From the NCBI RefSeq assembly GCF_009769735.1, contig NZ_WSRO01000002.1, forward strand, positions 2,170,001 through 2,234,000: a stretch of DNA of 64,000 nucleotides. Reading direction: 5' to 3'. The notes beneath the pieces were generated by a model that saw only the letters and a program-made list of their open reading frames with translations, searched no databases and was not told the origin of the DNA. Positions 24,459 through 34,663 of this stretch are shown piece after piece. Position 1 is the first letter of the stretch, and every line of letters starts with the position of its first letter. The position numbers were made by a program, and so were the translations under genes. The DNA comes from Streptomyces sp. BA2. GTDB taxonomy: Bacteria; Actinomycetota; Actinomycetes; Streptomycetales; Streptomycetaceae.

Positions 24459-27400
24459 TCAGCGCGCGTTGAAGTATTTCGCCTCGGGGTGGTGGATGAC
24501 GATCGCGTCCGTGGACTGCTCGGGGTGCAGCTGGAACTCCTCGGAGAGCTGCACCCCGATCCGCTCCGGCTCCAGGAGCTCGGCGATCTTGGCGCGGTCC
24601 TCCAGGTCGGGGCAGGCCCCGTAGCCGAGCGAGAAGCGCGCGCCGCGGTACTTCAGGGCGAACATGTCCTCGACGTCCGCGGGGTCCTCGCCGCCGAAGC
24701 CGAGCTCGGCGCGCACGCGCGCGTGCCAGTACTCGGCGAGCGCCTCGGCCAACTGCACGGACAGGCCGTGCAGTTCGAGGTAGTCGCGGTAGGAGTCGGC
24801 GGCGAACAGCTCGGCCGTGGCCTCACCGATCTTCGAGCCGACGGTGACGACCTGAAGGCCGACCACGTCGGTCTCGCCGGACTCCTCCGGGCGGAAGAAG
24901 TCCGCCAGGCACAGGCGCCGGCCCCGGCGCTGGCGCGGGAAGGAGAAGCGGGTGCGCTCGTTGCCCTCGTCGTCCAGGATGATCAGGTCGTCACCCTTGG
25001 AGACACAGGGGAAGTAGCCGTAGACGACGGCTGCCTCAAGCATGTTCTTGGTGTGCAGCTCGTCGAGCCAGCCGCGCAGGTGGGGCCGCCCCTCGGTCTC
25101 CACCAGCTCCTCGTACGAGGGCCCGGCGCCGGTCCTGGCCTGCTTGAGGCCCCACTGGCCCTTGAACAGGGCGCCCTCGTCGAGCCAGGAGGCGTACTCC
25201 TTGAGCTGGATGCCCTTGACGACGCGGGTGCCGCGGAACGGCGGGGTCGGGACGGGGTTGTCCACGGAGACGTCCGAACGGGCGGGGCCCTCGTCCTCGG
25301 ACACCTCCAAGACGGGGGTGTCCTTCTTGGCCACCCGGCGCTGCTTCAGCTCGGGCAGCGTGGCGCCGGGGACGCCGCGCTTGACCGCGATGAGGGCGTC
25401 CATCAGGCGCAGGCCTTCGAAGGCGTCGCGGGCGTAGCGGACTTCGCCTTCGTAGATCTCGTGGAGGTCCTGCTCGACGTACGCACGGGTGAGTGCCGCG
25501 CCGCCGAGGATCACCGGGAAGTCGGCGGCCATCTTGCGCTGGTTGAGCTCCTCCAGGTTCTCCTTCATGATCACGGTCGACTTCACCAGGAGACCGGACA
25601 TGCCGATGACGTCGGCGCGGTGCTCGGCGGCGGCGTCCAGGATCGCGGCCACCGGCTGTTTGATGCCGAGGTTGACCACGTTGTAGCCGTTGTTGGACAG
25701 GATGATGTCGACGAGGTTCTTGCCGATGTCATGCACGTCACCGCGGACGGTGGCCAGGACGATGGTGCCCTTGCCCTCGGAGTCCGACTTCTCCATGTGC
25801 GGCTCCAGGTGCGCCACCGCGGTCTTCATCACCTCGGCGGACTGCAGCACGAAGGGCAGCTGCATCTGGCCGGAGCCGAACAGCTCGCCGACGACCTTCA
25901 TGCCCTCAAGCAGGGTGTCGTTGACGATGTCCAGGGCCGGGCGGCTCTGCAGCGCCTCGTCGAGGTCGGCGTCCAGGCCGTTCTTCTCACCGTCGATGAT
26001 GCGGCGCTTCAGGCGCTCGTCCAGCGGCAGCGCGAGGAGCTCCTCGGCCTTGCCCTCCTTCATCGACTTCATGTTGACGCCCTCGAACAGCTCCATGAGC
26101 TTCTGCAGGGGGTCGTAGCCCTCTTCGCGGCGGTCGTAGATCAGGTCGTGGGCGACCTTGACCTGCTCCTCCTCCAGGCGCGCGATGGGCAGGATCTTGG
26201 AGGCGTGCACGATCGCCGAGTCCAGGCCCGCCTTGACGCACTCGTCCAGGAACACGGAGTTCAGGACGACGCGGGCGGCCGGGTTGAGGCCGAAGGAAAT
26301 GTTGGACAGGCCCAGCGTGGTCTGCACGTCCGGGTGGCGGCGCTTGAGCTCGCGGATCGCCTCGATGGTGGCGATGCCGTCCTTGCGTGACTCCTCCTGG
26401 CCCGTGCAGATGGTGAAGGTCAGGCAGTCGATGAGGATGTCCGACTCGTGAACGCCCCAGGTGCCGGTCAGGTCGTCGATGAGGCGCTCGGCGATGGCCA
26501 CCTTGTGCTCGACGGTACGGGCCTGACCCTCCTCGTCGATGGTCAGCGCGATCAGCGCCGCACCATGCTCCTTGGCGAGCGCGGTCACCTTCGCGAACCG
26601 CGACTCGGGACCATCCCCATCCTCGTAGTTGACCGAGTTGATGACCGCGCGGCCGCCCAGCTTCTCCAACCCCGCCTGAAGAACCGGCAGTTCGGTCGAG
26701 TCAAGGACGATGGGCAGGGTGGAGGCGGTGGCGAACCGGCCCGCCAGCTCGGCCATGTCGGCGACCCCGTCGCGGCCCACGTAGTCGACGCACAGGTCGA
26801 GCATGTGCGCGCCCTCGCGGATCTGGTCGCGGGCCATCTCCACACAGTCGTCCCAGCGGCCCTCCAGCATCGCCTCACGGAACTTCTTCGAGCCGTTGGC
26901 GTTCGTGCGCTCACCGATCGCCATATACGCGGTGTCCTGGCGGAAAGGCACGGTCTGGTAGAGCGAGGCGGCGCCCGGCTCCGGGTGCGGCTCACGGCGC
27001 ACCGTCTCCACGCCGCGGACGCGTTCGACGACCTGGCGCAGGTGCTCGGGGGTGGTGCCGCAGCAGCCGCCGACCAGCGAGAGGCCGTATTCGCGTACGA
27101 AGGTCTCCTGGGCGTCGGCCAGCTCCGGGGCCGTCAGCGGGTAGTGCGCGCCGTCCTTGCCCAACACCGGCAGGCCCGCGTTGGGCATGCAGGAGATCGG
27201 GACCCGCGAGTGCCGGGCCAGGTAGCGCAGGTGCTCGCTCATCTCCGCCGGGCCCGTCGCGCAGTTCAGGCCGATCATGTCGATGCCCAGCGGCTCCAGG
27301 GCGGTCAGCGCGGCGCCGATCTCCGAGCCGAGCAGCATCGTGCCCGTCGTCTCGACCGTCACCGAGCAGATCAGCGGGAGGTTCGCGCCGGTGGCCTCCA

Positions 27401-27986
27401 GAGCCCGGCGGGCACCCAGAATCGCCGCCTTGGTCTGCAACAGGTCCTGGGTGGTCTCCACCAGCAGCGCGTCCGCACCGCCCGCGATCATGCCCTCGGC
27501 GTTGATCTGGTAGGCGTCGCGCAGCACCGTGTAGGGGGCATGGCCCAGCGTCGGCAGCTTGGTGCCCGGACCCATCGAACCCAGCACCCACCGCTGCTGC
27601 CCCGTCGACGCGGTGAACTCATCTGCCACCTCGCGGGCGATACGGGCACCCGCCTCGGACAGCTCGAAGTTGCGCTCGGGGATGTCGTACTCGCTCAACG
27701 CGGCGAAGTTCGTGCCGAACGTGTTCGTCTCCACACAGTCGACGCCGACCGCGAAATACTCCTCATGGACCGAGCGGACGATGTCCGGACGGGTCACGTT
27801 CAAGATCTCGTTACAGCCCTCAAGCTGCTGGAAGTCCTCAAGCGTCGGATCCTGCGCCTGGAGCATCGTGCCCATCGCACCGTCCGCCACCACCACACGC
27901 GTGGCGAGGGCTTCACGGAGGGCATCGGCTCGGGTTCCGTTCGAGGAATTCGAGGAACCGGACGAGGGGGTCGGCAACGAGGCCAT
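24459..27986 (-). CDS. metH: Cobalamin-dependent methionine synthase MetH
   Basis: About 1175 residues from the ATG at 27986 (GGGAG upstream). It transfers a methyl group from 5-methyl-THF to homocysteine. Four modules are in the usual order. The homocysteine-binding barrel has zinc cysteines in LNCATGP and VGGCCGTTPEHL. The pterin-binding barrel has GERTNANGSKKFREAML. The B12 domain has the DxHxxG motif in GDVHDIGKNLVDIILSNNGY. The C-terminal reactivation domain binds SAM (RLCLADFFRP and SLGYGACPDL). The length is full. It is divergent from gylR. I looked for a cobalamin riboswitch upstream and found no B12 box. Confidence 0.97.
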   Translation of the reverse strand: MASLPTPSSGSSNSSNGTRADALREALATRVVVADGAMGTMLQAQDPTLEDFQQLEGCNEILNVTRPDIVRSVHEEYFAVGVDCVETNTFGTNFAALSEYDIPERNFELSEAGARIAREVADEFTASTGQQRWVLGSMGPGTKLPTLGHAPYTVLRDAYQINAEGMIAGGADALLVETTQDLLQTKAAILGARRALEATGANLPLICSVTVETTGTMLLGSEIGAALTALEPLGIDMIGLNCATGPAEMSEHLRYLARHSRVPISCMPNAGLPVLGKDGAHYPLTAPELADAQETFVREYGLSLVGGCCGTTPEHLRQVVERVRGVETVRREPHPEPGAASLYQTVPFRQDTAYMAIGERTNANGSKKFREAMLEGRWDDCVEMARDQIREGAHMLDLCVDYVGRDGVADMAELAGRFATASTLPIVLDSTELPVLQAGLEKLGGRAVINSVNYEDGDGPESRFAKVTALAKEHGAALIALTIDEEGQARTVEHKVAIAERLIDDLTGTWGVHESDILIDCLTFTICTGQEESRKDGIATIEAIRELKRRHPDVQTTLGLSNISFGLNPAARVVLNSVFLDECVKAGLDSAIVHASKILPIARLEEEQVKVAHDLIYDRREEGYDPLQKLMELFEGVNMKSMKEGKAEELLALPLDERLKRRIIDGEKNGLDADLDEALQSRPALDIVNDTLLEGMKVVGELFGSGQMQLPFVLQSAEVMKTAVAHLEPHMEKSDSEGKGTIVLATVRGDVHDIGKNLVDIILSNNGYNVVNLGIKQPVAAILDAAAEHRADVIGMSGLLVKSTVIMKENLEELNQRKMAADFPVILGGAALTRAYVEQDLHEIYEGEVRYARDAFEGLRLMDALIAVKRGVPGATLPELKQRRVAKKDTPVLEVSEDEGPARSDVSVDNPVPTPPFRGTRVVKGIQLKEYASWLDEGALFKGQWGLKQARTGAGPSYEELVETEGRPHLRGWLDELHTKNMLEAAVVYGYFPCVSKGDDLIILDDEGNERTRFSFPRQRRGRRLCLADFFRPEESGETDVVGLQVVTVGSKIGEATAELFAADSYRDYLELHGLSVQLAEALAEYWHARVRAELGFGGEDPADVEDMFALKYRGARFSLGYGACPDLEDRAKIAELLEPERIGVQLSEEFQLHPEQSTDAIVIHHPEAKYFNAR

Positions 27987-28237
27987 GAAATAGCTCCCTG
28001 AGGTGCGACGGCTGTCGGCTTTGCGCTTCGGAGGAAGGCGCACTCGGTCAGGGTAACGGGACGAAGGTCCACAGCGCGCGAGTGTTCACGAGGCGGACGC
28101 CCGGCGGGTCCGGCCCTTCTCGGGGGCGTGGCGCGGCGCACGGCGGGGAACGGCGAGAATTCTGCGGGAAGTCGGCGAGATCCGGCCAGAAACACAGCCT
28201 GCCGCTCTGTCGCGGGAGGTCGACAACGACCGATAGT

Positions 28238-28254
28238 GTTCAGCATTGTCGAAC
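28238..28254. promoter_or_regulatory. Candidate GylR operator upstream of gylR
   Basis: A 17-bp imperfect palindrome, GTTCAGCATTGTCGAAC, in the form GTTCnnCAnTGnnGAAC. It lies 34 bases before the gylR start and overlaps a TAGTGT -10-like element. The core GCATTGTCGAAC recurs exactly upstream of gylC at 29261-29272. Confidence 0.65.
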
Positions 28255-28288
28255 GTTGGAGTCAGAGGGGACGGAGGAAGGGGCTGCG

Positions 28289-29053
28289 ATGGCACGGAAC
28301 ATCCAGTCGCTCGAGCGGGCGGCCGCGATGCTGCGGCTGCTCGCGGGCGGAGAGCGACGGCTCGGCCTCTCGGAGATCGCGTCCGCCCTTGGCCTGGCCA
28401 AGGGCACGGCCCACGGCATTCTGCGCACCCTGCAGGCGGAGGGCTTCGTCGAGCAGGAGTCCGCGTCCGGCCGCTATCAGCTCGGCGCCGAGCTCCTGCG
28501 CCTCGGCAACAGCTACCTGGACGTGCACGAGCTGCGGGCCCGCGCCCTGGTGTGGACCGACGACCTGGCCCGGTCCAGCGGCGAGAGCGTCTACCTCGGC
28601 GTCCTGCACCAGCAGGGCGTCCTGATCGTGCACCACGTCTTCCGGCCCGACGACAGCCGCCAGGTCCTGGAGGTGGGGGCCATGCAGCCGCTGCACTCCA
28701 CGGCCCTCGGCAAGGTGCTCGCCGCCTACGACCCGGTGGCGCACAGCGAGGCCGCCGAGGCCGACTGGCCGGCCCTGACCACCCGCACCGTCGTGGACCC
28801 GGACGACTTCGAGGGCGTCCTGGACATGACTCGCGCGCGTGGGTACGCCGCCGACATCGAGGAGACCTGGGAGGGCATCGCCTCCGTGGCCGCCCCCATC
28901 CACGACCGGCGCCGCATGCCGGTCGGCGCGGTCGGCATCACAGGGGCGGTGGAACGGGTCCAGAAGGACGGGGAGCTGCGTCCCGACCTGATTGCCGCCG
29001 TACGGGACTGCGCGCGCGCCGTGTCGCGGGACCTTGGCGCCGGGCGTTTCTAG
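28289..29053 (+). CDS. gylR: IclR-family regulator of the glycerol operon, GylR
   Basis: 254 residues from the ATG at 28289, with GGAGGAAGG upstream; the length equals what I recall for Streptomyces GylR. The winged HTH reads SEIASALGLAKGTAHGILRTL. The IclR effector domain begins near YLDVHELRARALVWTDDLA and includes QPLHSTALGKVLAAY and ARGYAADIEETWEGIASVAAP. GylR represses gylCAB and its own gene, and is relieved by glycerol or glycerol-3-phosphate (family knowledge). Here the operon follows immediately downstream. Matching palindromes precede both transcription units, which supports autoregulation. Confidence 0.95.
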   Translation: MARNIQSLERAAAMLRLLAGGERRLGLSEIASALGLAKGTAHGILRTLQAEGFVEQESASGRYQLGAELLRLGNSYLDVHELRARALVWTDDLARSSGESVYLGVLHQQGVLIVHHVFRPDDSRQVLEVGAMQPLHSTALGKVLAAYDPVAHSEAAEADWPALTTRTVVDPDDFEGVLDMTRARGYAADIEETWEGIASVAAPIHDRRRMPVGAVGITGAVERVQKDGELRPDLIAAVRDCARAVSRDLGAGRF

Positions 29054-29182
29054 CCCCGCACCGCCGCCACCCTTACGCCGCATACCCCCTGCTCAACATG
29101 CAGGGGGCATCCTTCTGCGCGACCATCGATGCACGTGTTTCACCCCGTGGCGACCCCCGCCACCACCGATAACCCGGAACGA

Positions 29183-29221
29183 TCAATAACGATCGTGTTT
29201 TCAATAACAGAACTCTTGACG
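29183..29221 (+). promoter_or_regulatory. Candidate gylCAB promoter -35 region with AT-rich direct repeats
   Basis: The sequence TCAATAAC occurs twice (29183-29190 and 29201-29208), 18 bases apart. A TTGACG -35-like hexamer follows at 29216-29221, upstream of the GylR site at 29256. The 345-base interval between gylR and gylC otherwise contains only the operator elements and the gylC leader. Confidence 0.45.
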
Positions 29222-29255
29222 GGCAAGTAACCCCGGGGTGAGACTCGCGTCCATC

Positions 29256-29272
29256 GGTCGGCATTGTCGAAC
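29256..29272. promoter_or_regulatory. Candidate GylR operator upstream of gylC
   Basis: A 17-bp imperfect palindrome, GGTCGGCATTGTCGAAC, that shares 12 consecutive bases with the gylR upstream site. A half-site repeat (CGGCATT) follows exactly 20 bases downstream at 29279, on the same face of the helix. This fits cooperative binding of two dimers. Confidence 0.65.
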
Positions 29273-29398
29273 ACCTACCGGCATTACGCGCTAGAGTGTG
29301 ACGAGGCCAAGGGCCGGCAACGACCTCACCTGAGGTCGCGGACCACCGGAGGGACCCGGGGTTCGCCTTCCCCTGGACGAAGGACAAAGGAGTCGCGG

Positions 29399-30190
29399 GT
29401 GTCCAGCTCCGACATCTTCATCGGCGAGACCATCGGTACCGCCATACTCATCCTGCTCGGCGGTGGCGTCTGCGCCGCCGTCACGCTCAAGGCCTCCAAG
29501 GCCAAGGACGCCGGCTGGCTCGCGATCACCTTCGGGTGGGGCTTCGCGGTGCTGACCGGCGCCTACCTGGCGGGTGGCGTGTCAGGCGCCCACCTCAACC
29601 CGGCGGTCACCGTCGGTCTCGCCATCGAGGGCGGCACCAAGTGGAGCGACGTTCCGCTCTACCTCGGCTCGCAGCTGCTCGGCGCGATCATCGGCGCGAT
29701 CCTGGTCTGGCTCACGTACATGGGCCAGTTCAAGGCGCACCTCACCGACCCGGCGATCCTCGCCGCGCAGCCGGTGGACGAGGGACTCGTCGACCAGAAG
29801 GCCGCGCCCAAGGCGGGTCCGGTGCTCGGCATCTTCTCGACCGGTCCGGAGATCCGGAACTACGCGCAGAACGTGCTGACCGAGGTCATCGCCACCGTCG
29901 TACTGGTCCTGGCGATCCTCACCCAGGGCCTGAACGACAACGGCAACGGCATCGGCGTCCTCGGTGCGCTGATCACCGCGCTCGTCGTCGTCGGCATCGG
30001 TCTCTCGCTCGGTGGCCCCACCGGCTACGCGATCAACCCGGTCCGTGACCTGGGTCCGCGCATCGTGCACTCCCTGCTCCCGCTGCCCAACAAGGGCGGC
30101 TCGGACTGGACGTACGCATGGGTGCCCATCGTCGGCCCGCTGATCGGCGGCGCCATCGCGGGCGGTATCTACAACATCGCGTTCAAGTAG
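29399..30190 (+). CDS. gylC: Glycerol facilitator (aquaporin family)
   Basis: About 263 residues from the GTG at 29399; AAAGGAG lies just upstream. It is a MIP-family channel (GlpF) that lets glycerol diffuse into the cell. Six membrane helices and both pore half-helices are visible. The first NPA box is [14 protein letters not shown]. The second is [13 protein letters not shown], where NPV replaces NPA, as in many actinobacterial GlpF proteins. It is the first gene of the gylCAB operon, ahead of glycerol kinase. Confidence 0.95.
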   Translation: MSSSDIFIGETIGTAILILLGGGVCAAVTLKASKAKDAGWLAITFGWGFAVLTGAYLAGGVSGAHLNPAVTVGLAIEGGTKWSDVPLYLGSQLLGAIIGAILVWLTYMGQFKAHLTDPAILAAQPVDEGLVDQKAAPKAGPVLGIFSTGPEIRNYAQNVLTEVIATVVLVLAILTQGLNDNGNGIGVLGALITALVVVGIGLSLGGPTGYAINPVRDLGPRIVHSLLPLPNKGGSDWTYAWVPIVGPLIGGAIAGGIYNIAFK

Positions 30191-30253
30191 GACCGCGACA
30201 GTTACCGATGACCGCCTGAGACAGACCGCCGAGCAAGAAATCAGGAGCACACC

Positions 30254-31801
30254 GTGACCACCGACGCACACACCGCCGGCCCCTTCATCGCGGCCATCGA
30301 CCAGGGCACCACCTCGAGCCGCTGCATCGTCTTCGACAAGGACGGCCGGATCGTCTCGGTCGACCAGAAGGAGCACGAGCAGATCTTCCCGAAGCCGGGC
30401 TGGGTCGAGCACGACGCGACCGAGATCTGGACCAACGTCCAGGAAGTCGTCGCGAGCGCCATCTCCAAGGCCGGCATCACCCACGAAGACATCAAGGCGA
30501 TCGGCATCACCAACCAGCGTGAGACCACGCTGCTCTGGGACAAGAACACCGGCGAGCCGGTGCACAACGCCATCGTCTGGCAGGACACCCGTACCGACGC
30601 CCTGTGCAAGGAGCTCGGCCGCAACGTCGGCCAGGACCGTTTCCGCCGTGAGACCGGTCTGCCCCTCGCCAGCTACTTCGCCGGGCCGAAGGCCCGCTGG
30701 CTGCTCGACAACGTCGAGGGTCTGCGCGAGCGCGCCGAGGCGGGCGACATCCTCTTCGGCACCATGGACTCCTGGGTCATCTGGAACCTGACGGGTGGTG
30801 TCAACGGCGGCAAGCACGTCACCGACGTCACCAACGCGTCGCGCACCATGCTGATGAACCTGCACACCATGAAGTGGGACGAGAAGATCGCCGAGTCCAT
30901 CGGCGTCCCGATGCCGATGCTCCCCGAGATCCGCTCCTCCGCCGAGGTCTACGGCGAGGTCACCGGCGGCAAGCTCGGCGACATCCTGCCCGGCATCCCC
31001 GTCGCCTCCGCGCTCGGCGACCAGCAGGCGGCCCTCTTCGGGCAGACCTGTTTCGCCAAGGGCGAGGCCAAGTCCACGTACGGCACCGGCACCTTCATGC
31101 TGATGAACACCGGTGAGTCGGCCATCAACTCCTACTCGGGCCTGCTGACCACCGTCGGCTACCAGATCGGCGACCAGAAGCCGGTCTACGCCCTTGAGGG
31201 TTCCATCGCCGTCACCGGTTCGCTGGTGCAGTGGATGCGGGACCAGATGGGCCTGATCAACTCCGCCGCCGAGATCGAGACGCTCGCGTCGTCGGTCGAG
31301 GACAACGGCGGCGCCTACTTCGTACCGGCCTTCTCCGGCCTCTTCGCCCCGTACTGGCGTTCCGACGCCCGCGGTGTGATCGCCGGTCTGACCCGGTACG
31401 TCACCAAGGCGCACATCGCGCGCGCCGTCCTGGAAGCCACGGCCTGGCAGACCCGTGAGATCACCGACGCCATGACGAAGGACTCCGGCGTCGAGCTCAC
31501 GGCCCTCAAGGTCGACGGCGGCATGACCTCCAACAACCTGCTGATGCAGACGCTCTCGAACTTCCTCGACGCACCGGTGGTGCGCCCGATGGTGGCCGAG
31601 ACGACCTGCCTCGGCGCCGCCTACGCCGCCGGTCTCGCCGTCGGCTTCTGGTCCGGCACCGACGAGCTGCGCGCCAACTGGCGCCGGGCGGCGGAGTGGA
31701 CCCCCCGCATGGACGCGGACACCCGCGCCCGTGAGTACAAGAGCTGGCTCAAGGCCGTGGAACGTTCCATGGGCTGGCTCGACGAAAGTGGCGAGGAGTA
31801 A
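30254..31801 (+). CDS. gylA: Glycerol kinase
   Basis: 515 residues from a GTG with CAGGAG upstream. It phosphorylates glycerol to glycerol-3-phosphate with ATP (FGGY kinase). Motifs: [16 protein letters not shown] at the N-terminus, [28 protein letters not shown] (substrate site), [24 protein letters not shown], and the C-terminal [17 protein letters not shown]. The length and start are standard. It lies between gylC and gylB in the same operon; only 5 bases separate its stop from the glpD start. Confidence 0.97.
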   Translation: MTTDAHTAGPFIAAIDQGTTSSRCIVFDKDGRIVSVDQKEHEQIFPKPGWVEHDATEIWTNVQEVVASAISKAGITHEDIKAIGITNQRETTLLWDKNTGEPVHNAIVWQDTRTDALCKELGRNVGQDRFRRETGLPLASYFAGPKARWLLDNVEGLRERAEAGDILFGTMDSWVIWNLTGGVNGGKHVTDVTNASRTMLMNLHTMKWDEKIAESIGVPMPMLPEIRSSAEVYGEVTGGKLGDILPGIPVASALGDQQAALFGQTCFAKGEAKSTYGTGTFMLMNTGESAINSYSGLLTTVGYQIGDQKPVYALEGSIAVTGSLVQWMRDQMGLINSAAEIETLASSVEDNGGAYFVPAFSGLFAPYWRSDARGVIAGLTRYVTKAHIARAVLEATAWQTREITDAMTKDSGVELTALKVDGGMTSNNLLMQTLSNFLDAPVVRPMVAETTCLGAAYAAGLAVGFWSGTDELRANWRRAAEWTPRMDADTRAREYKSWLKAVERSMGWLDESGEE

Positions 31802-31806
31802 ACAAC

Positions 31807-33414
31807 ATGACCACCCTGCAGAGCGTCCCCGCCCTCGGGACGCATCCGGCTGCCGGTTCCAACCCGAGCCGCGCCGAGACCCGGGAGCAGCTTTCCAAGG
31901 CGACGTACGACCTCCTGGTGATCGGCGGCGGGATCCTGGGCATCTCCACCGCCTGGCATGCCGCGCAGTCGGGACTGCGGGTGGCCCTGGTGGACGCCGG
32001 TGACTTCGCCGGCGCCACCTCCTCCGCCTCCTCCAAGCTCCTCCACGGCGGTCTGCGCTACCTGCAGACCGGCGCGGTGAAGCTGGTCGCGGAGAACCAC
32101 TTCGAGCGTCGCGCGGTGTCCCGTCAGGTGGCCCCCCACCTGGCGAACCCGCTCACCTTCTACCTGCCCGTCTACAAGGGCGGCCCGCACGGCGCCGCCA
32201 AGCTGGGCGCGGGCGTGTTCGCGTACAGCGCGCTTTCCGCGTTCGGCGACGGCGTCGGCCACCTGCTCTCGCCGTCGAAGGCCGCGCAGGACGTGCCGGA
32301 GCTGCGCACGGACAACCTCAAGGCCGTGGCCGTGTACGGCGACGACCAGATGAACGACTCGCGCATGGCCCTGATGACGGTCCGCGCGGCCGTCGAGGCC
32401 GGCGCCGCCGTCCTCAACCACGCCGAGGTCACGGGCCTGCGCTTCACCAAGGGCCGGGTCACGGGCGCGGAGCTCAAGGACCGCATGGACGGCGCCGAGT
32501 TCGGCGTCAACGCGCGGCTCGTGCTCAACGCGACCGGGCCGTGGGTCGATCACCTGCGCAAGATGGAGAACCCCGACGCGGCGCCCTCCATCCGCCTCTC
32601 CAAGGGCGCGCACCTGGTCCTCAAGCGCACCGCCCCCTGGAAGGCCGCGCTGGCCACGCCGATCGACAAGTACCGCATCACGTTCGCCCTGCCGTGGGAG
32701 GACATGCTGCTTCTCGGCACGACCGACGAGGTGTACGAGGGCGACCCGGCGGACGTCAAGGTCACCGAGGCGGACACCGCTCAGATCCTGGACGAGGCCG
32801 CGTTCTCCATCCGCGACCAGCAGCTGTCCCGCGATCTGATCACGTACTCCTTCGCGGGTCTGCGGGTGCTTCCCGGCGGTCCCGGCGACACCTCGAAGGC
32901 CAAGCGCGAGACGGTCGTCACCGAGGGCGCGGGCGGCATGCTGTCCGTCGCGGGCGGCAAGTGGACGACCTTCCGGCACATCGGCCGTACGGTGATGAAG
33001 AAGCTGGAGTCGCTGCCGGGTCACCCCCTCGGCGACGACTACGAGCCGATCTCGCAGCTGCAGAAGCGTCTGCCGCTGCCCGGCATCGCCAACCCGCGCG
33101 CGGTCGCGCACCGCCTCCTTGTCGACGGTCCGGCGCCCGGCCCGCGCATGGCCGCAGACACCGCCAAGCACCTGGCGACGCACTACGGCTCGCTCTCCTT
33201 CGACATCGCCCGCCTGGCGAACGAGAACCCGGCGCTCGCCGAGCGCGTATCGCCGGACGCCCCGGAGATCTGGGCGCAGGTCGTCTACGCCCGTGACAAC
33301 GAATGGGCCGAGACGGCGGACGACGTGCTGCGCCGCCGTACGACGCTGACGATCCGCGGCCTGGCCACGGACGACGTCCGCGCCAAGGTGCAGGACGTGC
33401 TCGACGGCAAGTAG
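31807..33414 (+). CDS. gylB: Glycerol-3-phosphate dehydrogenase (FAD, GlpD type)
   Basis: 535 residues. It oxidises glycerol-3-phosphate to dihydroxyacetone phosphate at the membrane and reduces quinone. The FAD Rossmann motif is YDLLVIGGGILGISTAWHAA, followed by DFAGATSSASSKLLHGGLRYL (a GlpD signature). Later landmarks are NATGPWVDHLRK and AGGKWTTFRHIGRTVMKK. It is the last gene of the gylCAB operon and is followed at once by a hairpin terminator. Confidence 0.97.
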   Translation: MTTLQSVPALGTHPAAGSNPSRAETREQLSKATYDLLVIGGGILGISTAWHAAQSGLRVALVDAGDFAGATSSASSKLLHGGLRYLQTGAVKLVAENHFERRAVSRQVAPHLANPLTFYLPVYKGGPHGAAKLGAGVFAYSALSAFGDGVGHLLSPSKAAQDVPELRTDNLKAVAVYGDDQMNDSRMALMTVRAAVEAGAAVLNHAEVTGLRFTKGRVTGAELKDRMDGAEFGVNARLVLNATGPWVDHLRKMENPDAAPSIRLSKGAHLVLKRTAPWKAALATPIDKYRITFALPWEDMLLLGTTDEVYEGDPADVKVTEADTAQILDEAAFSIRDQQLSRDLITYSFAGLRVLPGGPGDTSKAKRETVVTEGAGGMLSVAGGKWTTFRHIGRTVMKKLESLPGHPLGDDYEPISQLQKRLPLPGIANPRAVAHRLLVDGPAPGPRMAADTAKHLATHYGSLSFDIARLANENPALAERVSPDAPEIWAQVVYARDNEWAETADDVLRRRTTLTIRGLATDDVRAKVQDVLDGK

Positions 33415-33429
33415 GCAGTGGCTTGTCCG

Positions 33430-33460
33430 AGGGGCGGCTCCCGCTGGGGGGCCGCCCCTT
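33430..33460 (+). terminator. Terminator of the gylCAB operon
   Basis: Stem AGGGGCGGC/GCCGCCCCT with further C:G pairing toward the loop, 16 bases after the gylB stop. Confidence 0.8.
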
Positions 33461-33529
33461 CGGCGTACCCGGCCGGGCTGCCACACCGCGTACATACGTG
33501 TGCAACAGGCCGCCGGAAGAGTGGGCTCC

Positions 33530-34592
33530 ATGAAGTTCCAGGTGCTGTCGATCATCGGTCATGCCCCGCACCCGCTGACCGGCCAACTCCCCTCCTCCGC
33601 CGACCGGTTGGCGGACGTGATCGAGGTCGGTGTGGCCGCCGAGCGGCTCGGCTACGACGCGTACGCCGTGGGCGAGCGGCACGCGGGCGCCTTCCTGTCG
33701 TCCAGTCCCACGGTCGTGCTGGGCGCGCTCGCCGCGCGGACCACCCGTATCAAGCTGCTGACCGGTGTCACCGTCGTGGCGATTCTCGACCCGGTGCGGG
33801 TCGCCGAGGATTACGCGACGCTCGATCAGATCTCGCGCGGCCGCGTCGAGTTGGTGATCGGCAAGGGTGCCGAGGCGGGGCACTTCGCTCTCTTCGGGCC
33901 CGACGAGGAGCGGCAGTGGGATCTGCAGAAGGAGAAGTACGAACTCCTTCGCCGCCTGTGGAGCGAGGAAAACGTCGACTGGGAAGGCGAGTTCAGGCCC
34001 GCGCTGAAGGACGTGACGACGGTCCCGCGCCCGTACGCGGGCCCGCCGCGGATCTGGCACGGTTCCGCGACGTCCCTCAACTCCCCTGATCTGGCAGCCA
34101 GGCACGGCGATCCGCTCTTCACCGCCAATGCCGTCCAGCCGCGTGCCGCGTACGCGAAGCTGATCGCGCACTACCGCGAGCGGTTCGAGGAGTACGGGCA
34201 CGATCCCGCGCGCCCGGGTGGCCGCGGGCTCGGGGGGACTGCTCATCGCGGACTCCGCGGAGCAGGCCATCTCGCGCTACCGCGAGCTGTACGAGGCGAA
34301 GGTGCGCCAGGCCTTCAGGCCGCACCTGGAGGGGAAGGCGGGCTACAACACGCCCTTCCGCACGATCGAGGAGGCGATCGCCAACGGGCCGCAGCTCATC
34401 GGCTCGCCGCAGCAGATCATCGACAAGATCCTCGGCTACCACGAGGTGTACGGGCACGACCTGCAGTCCATCACCGTCGACGGCTTCGGCCTGGGGCGGA
34501 GCGAGCAGATCGAGACGCTCCTGCGGTTCGCGGAGGAGGTCGCGCCGGTGGTCCGCGGGGCCGCGCCGTCCACGCTGTGGGACGGCGCGTAA
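33530..34592 (+). pseudogene. LLM-class flavin-dependent oxidoreductase, frameshifted
   Basis: The gene encodes a luciferase-like monooxygenase. MKFQVLSIIGHAPHPLTGQL begins the N-terminal part at 33530, with KLLTGVTVVAILDPVRVAED and ELVIGKGAEAGHF in frame up to about 34210. Related sequence then continues in another frame (AAGSGGLLIADSAEQAISRY to the stop at 34592). The two halves join naturally if one base is removed from the run GCGCGCCCGGG near 34208-34217. Read through, the product would be about 353 residues, normal for the family. This is either a real inactivating +1 frameshift or an assembly error in a GC run. A homologous F420-type LLM protein lies at 60053. The substrate is unknown. 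Confidence 0.8.
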
Positions 34593-34663
34593 GCGCGGCT
34601 GACGTCTGCTGACCTGGGAGTTACGATCCCCCGTACCCACCTTGTCCCCTTCTGGAGCGAGCC

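Noticed and set aside
27987..28288. Cobalamin or SAM/SAH riboswitch upstream of metH
   Set aside because: I looked for the B12-box sequence GCCACTG and for stacked helices on the minus strand and found neither.
29582..31414. 610-residue minus-strand frame opposite gylC and gylA
   Set aside because: It mirrors two recognised genes and has no domain of its own.
33530..34592. Programmed ribosomal frameshifting in the LLM gene
   Set aside because: No slippery heptamer or downstream pseudoknot is visible at 34208-34217; a simple indel is the better explanation.
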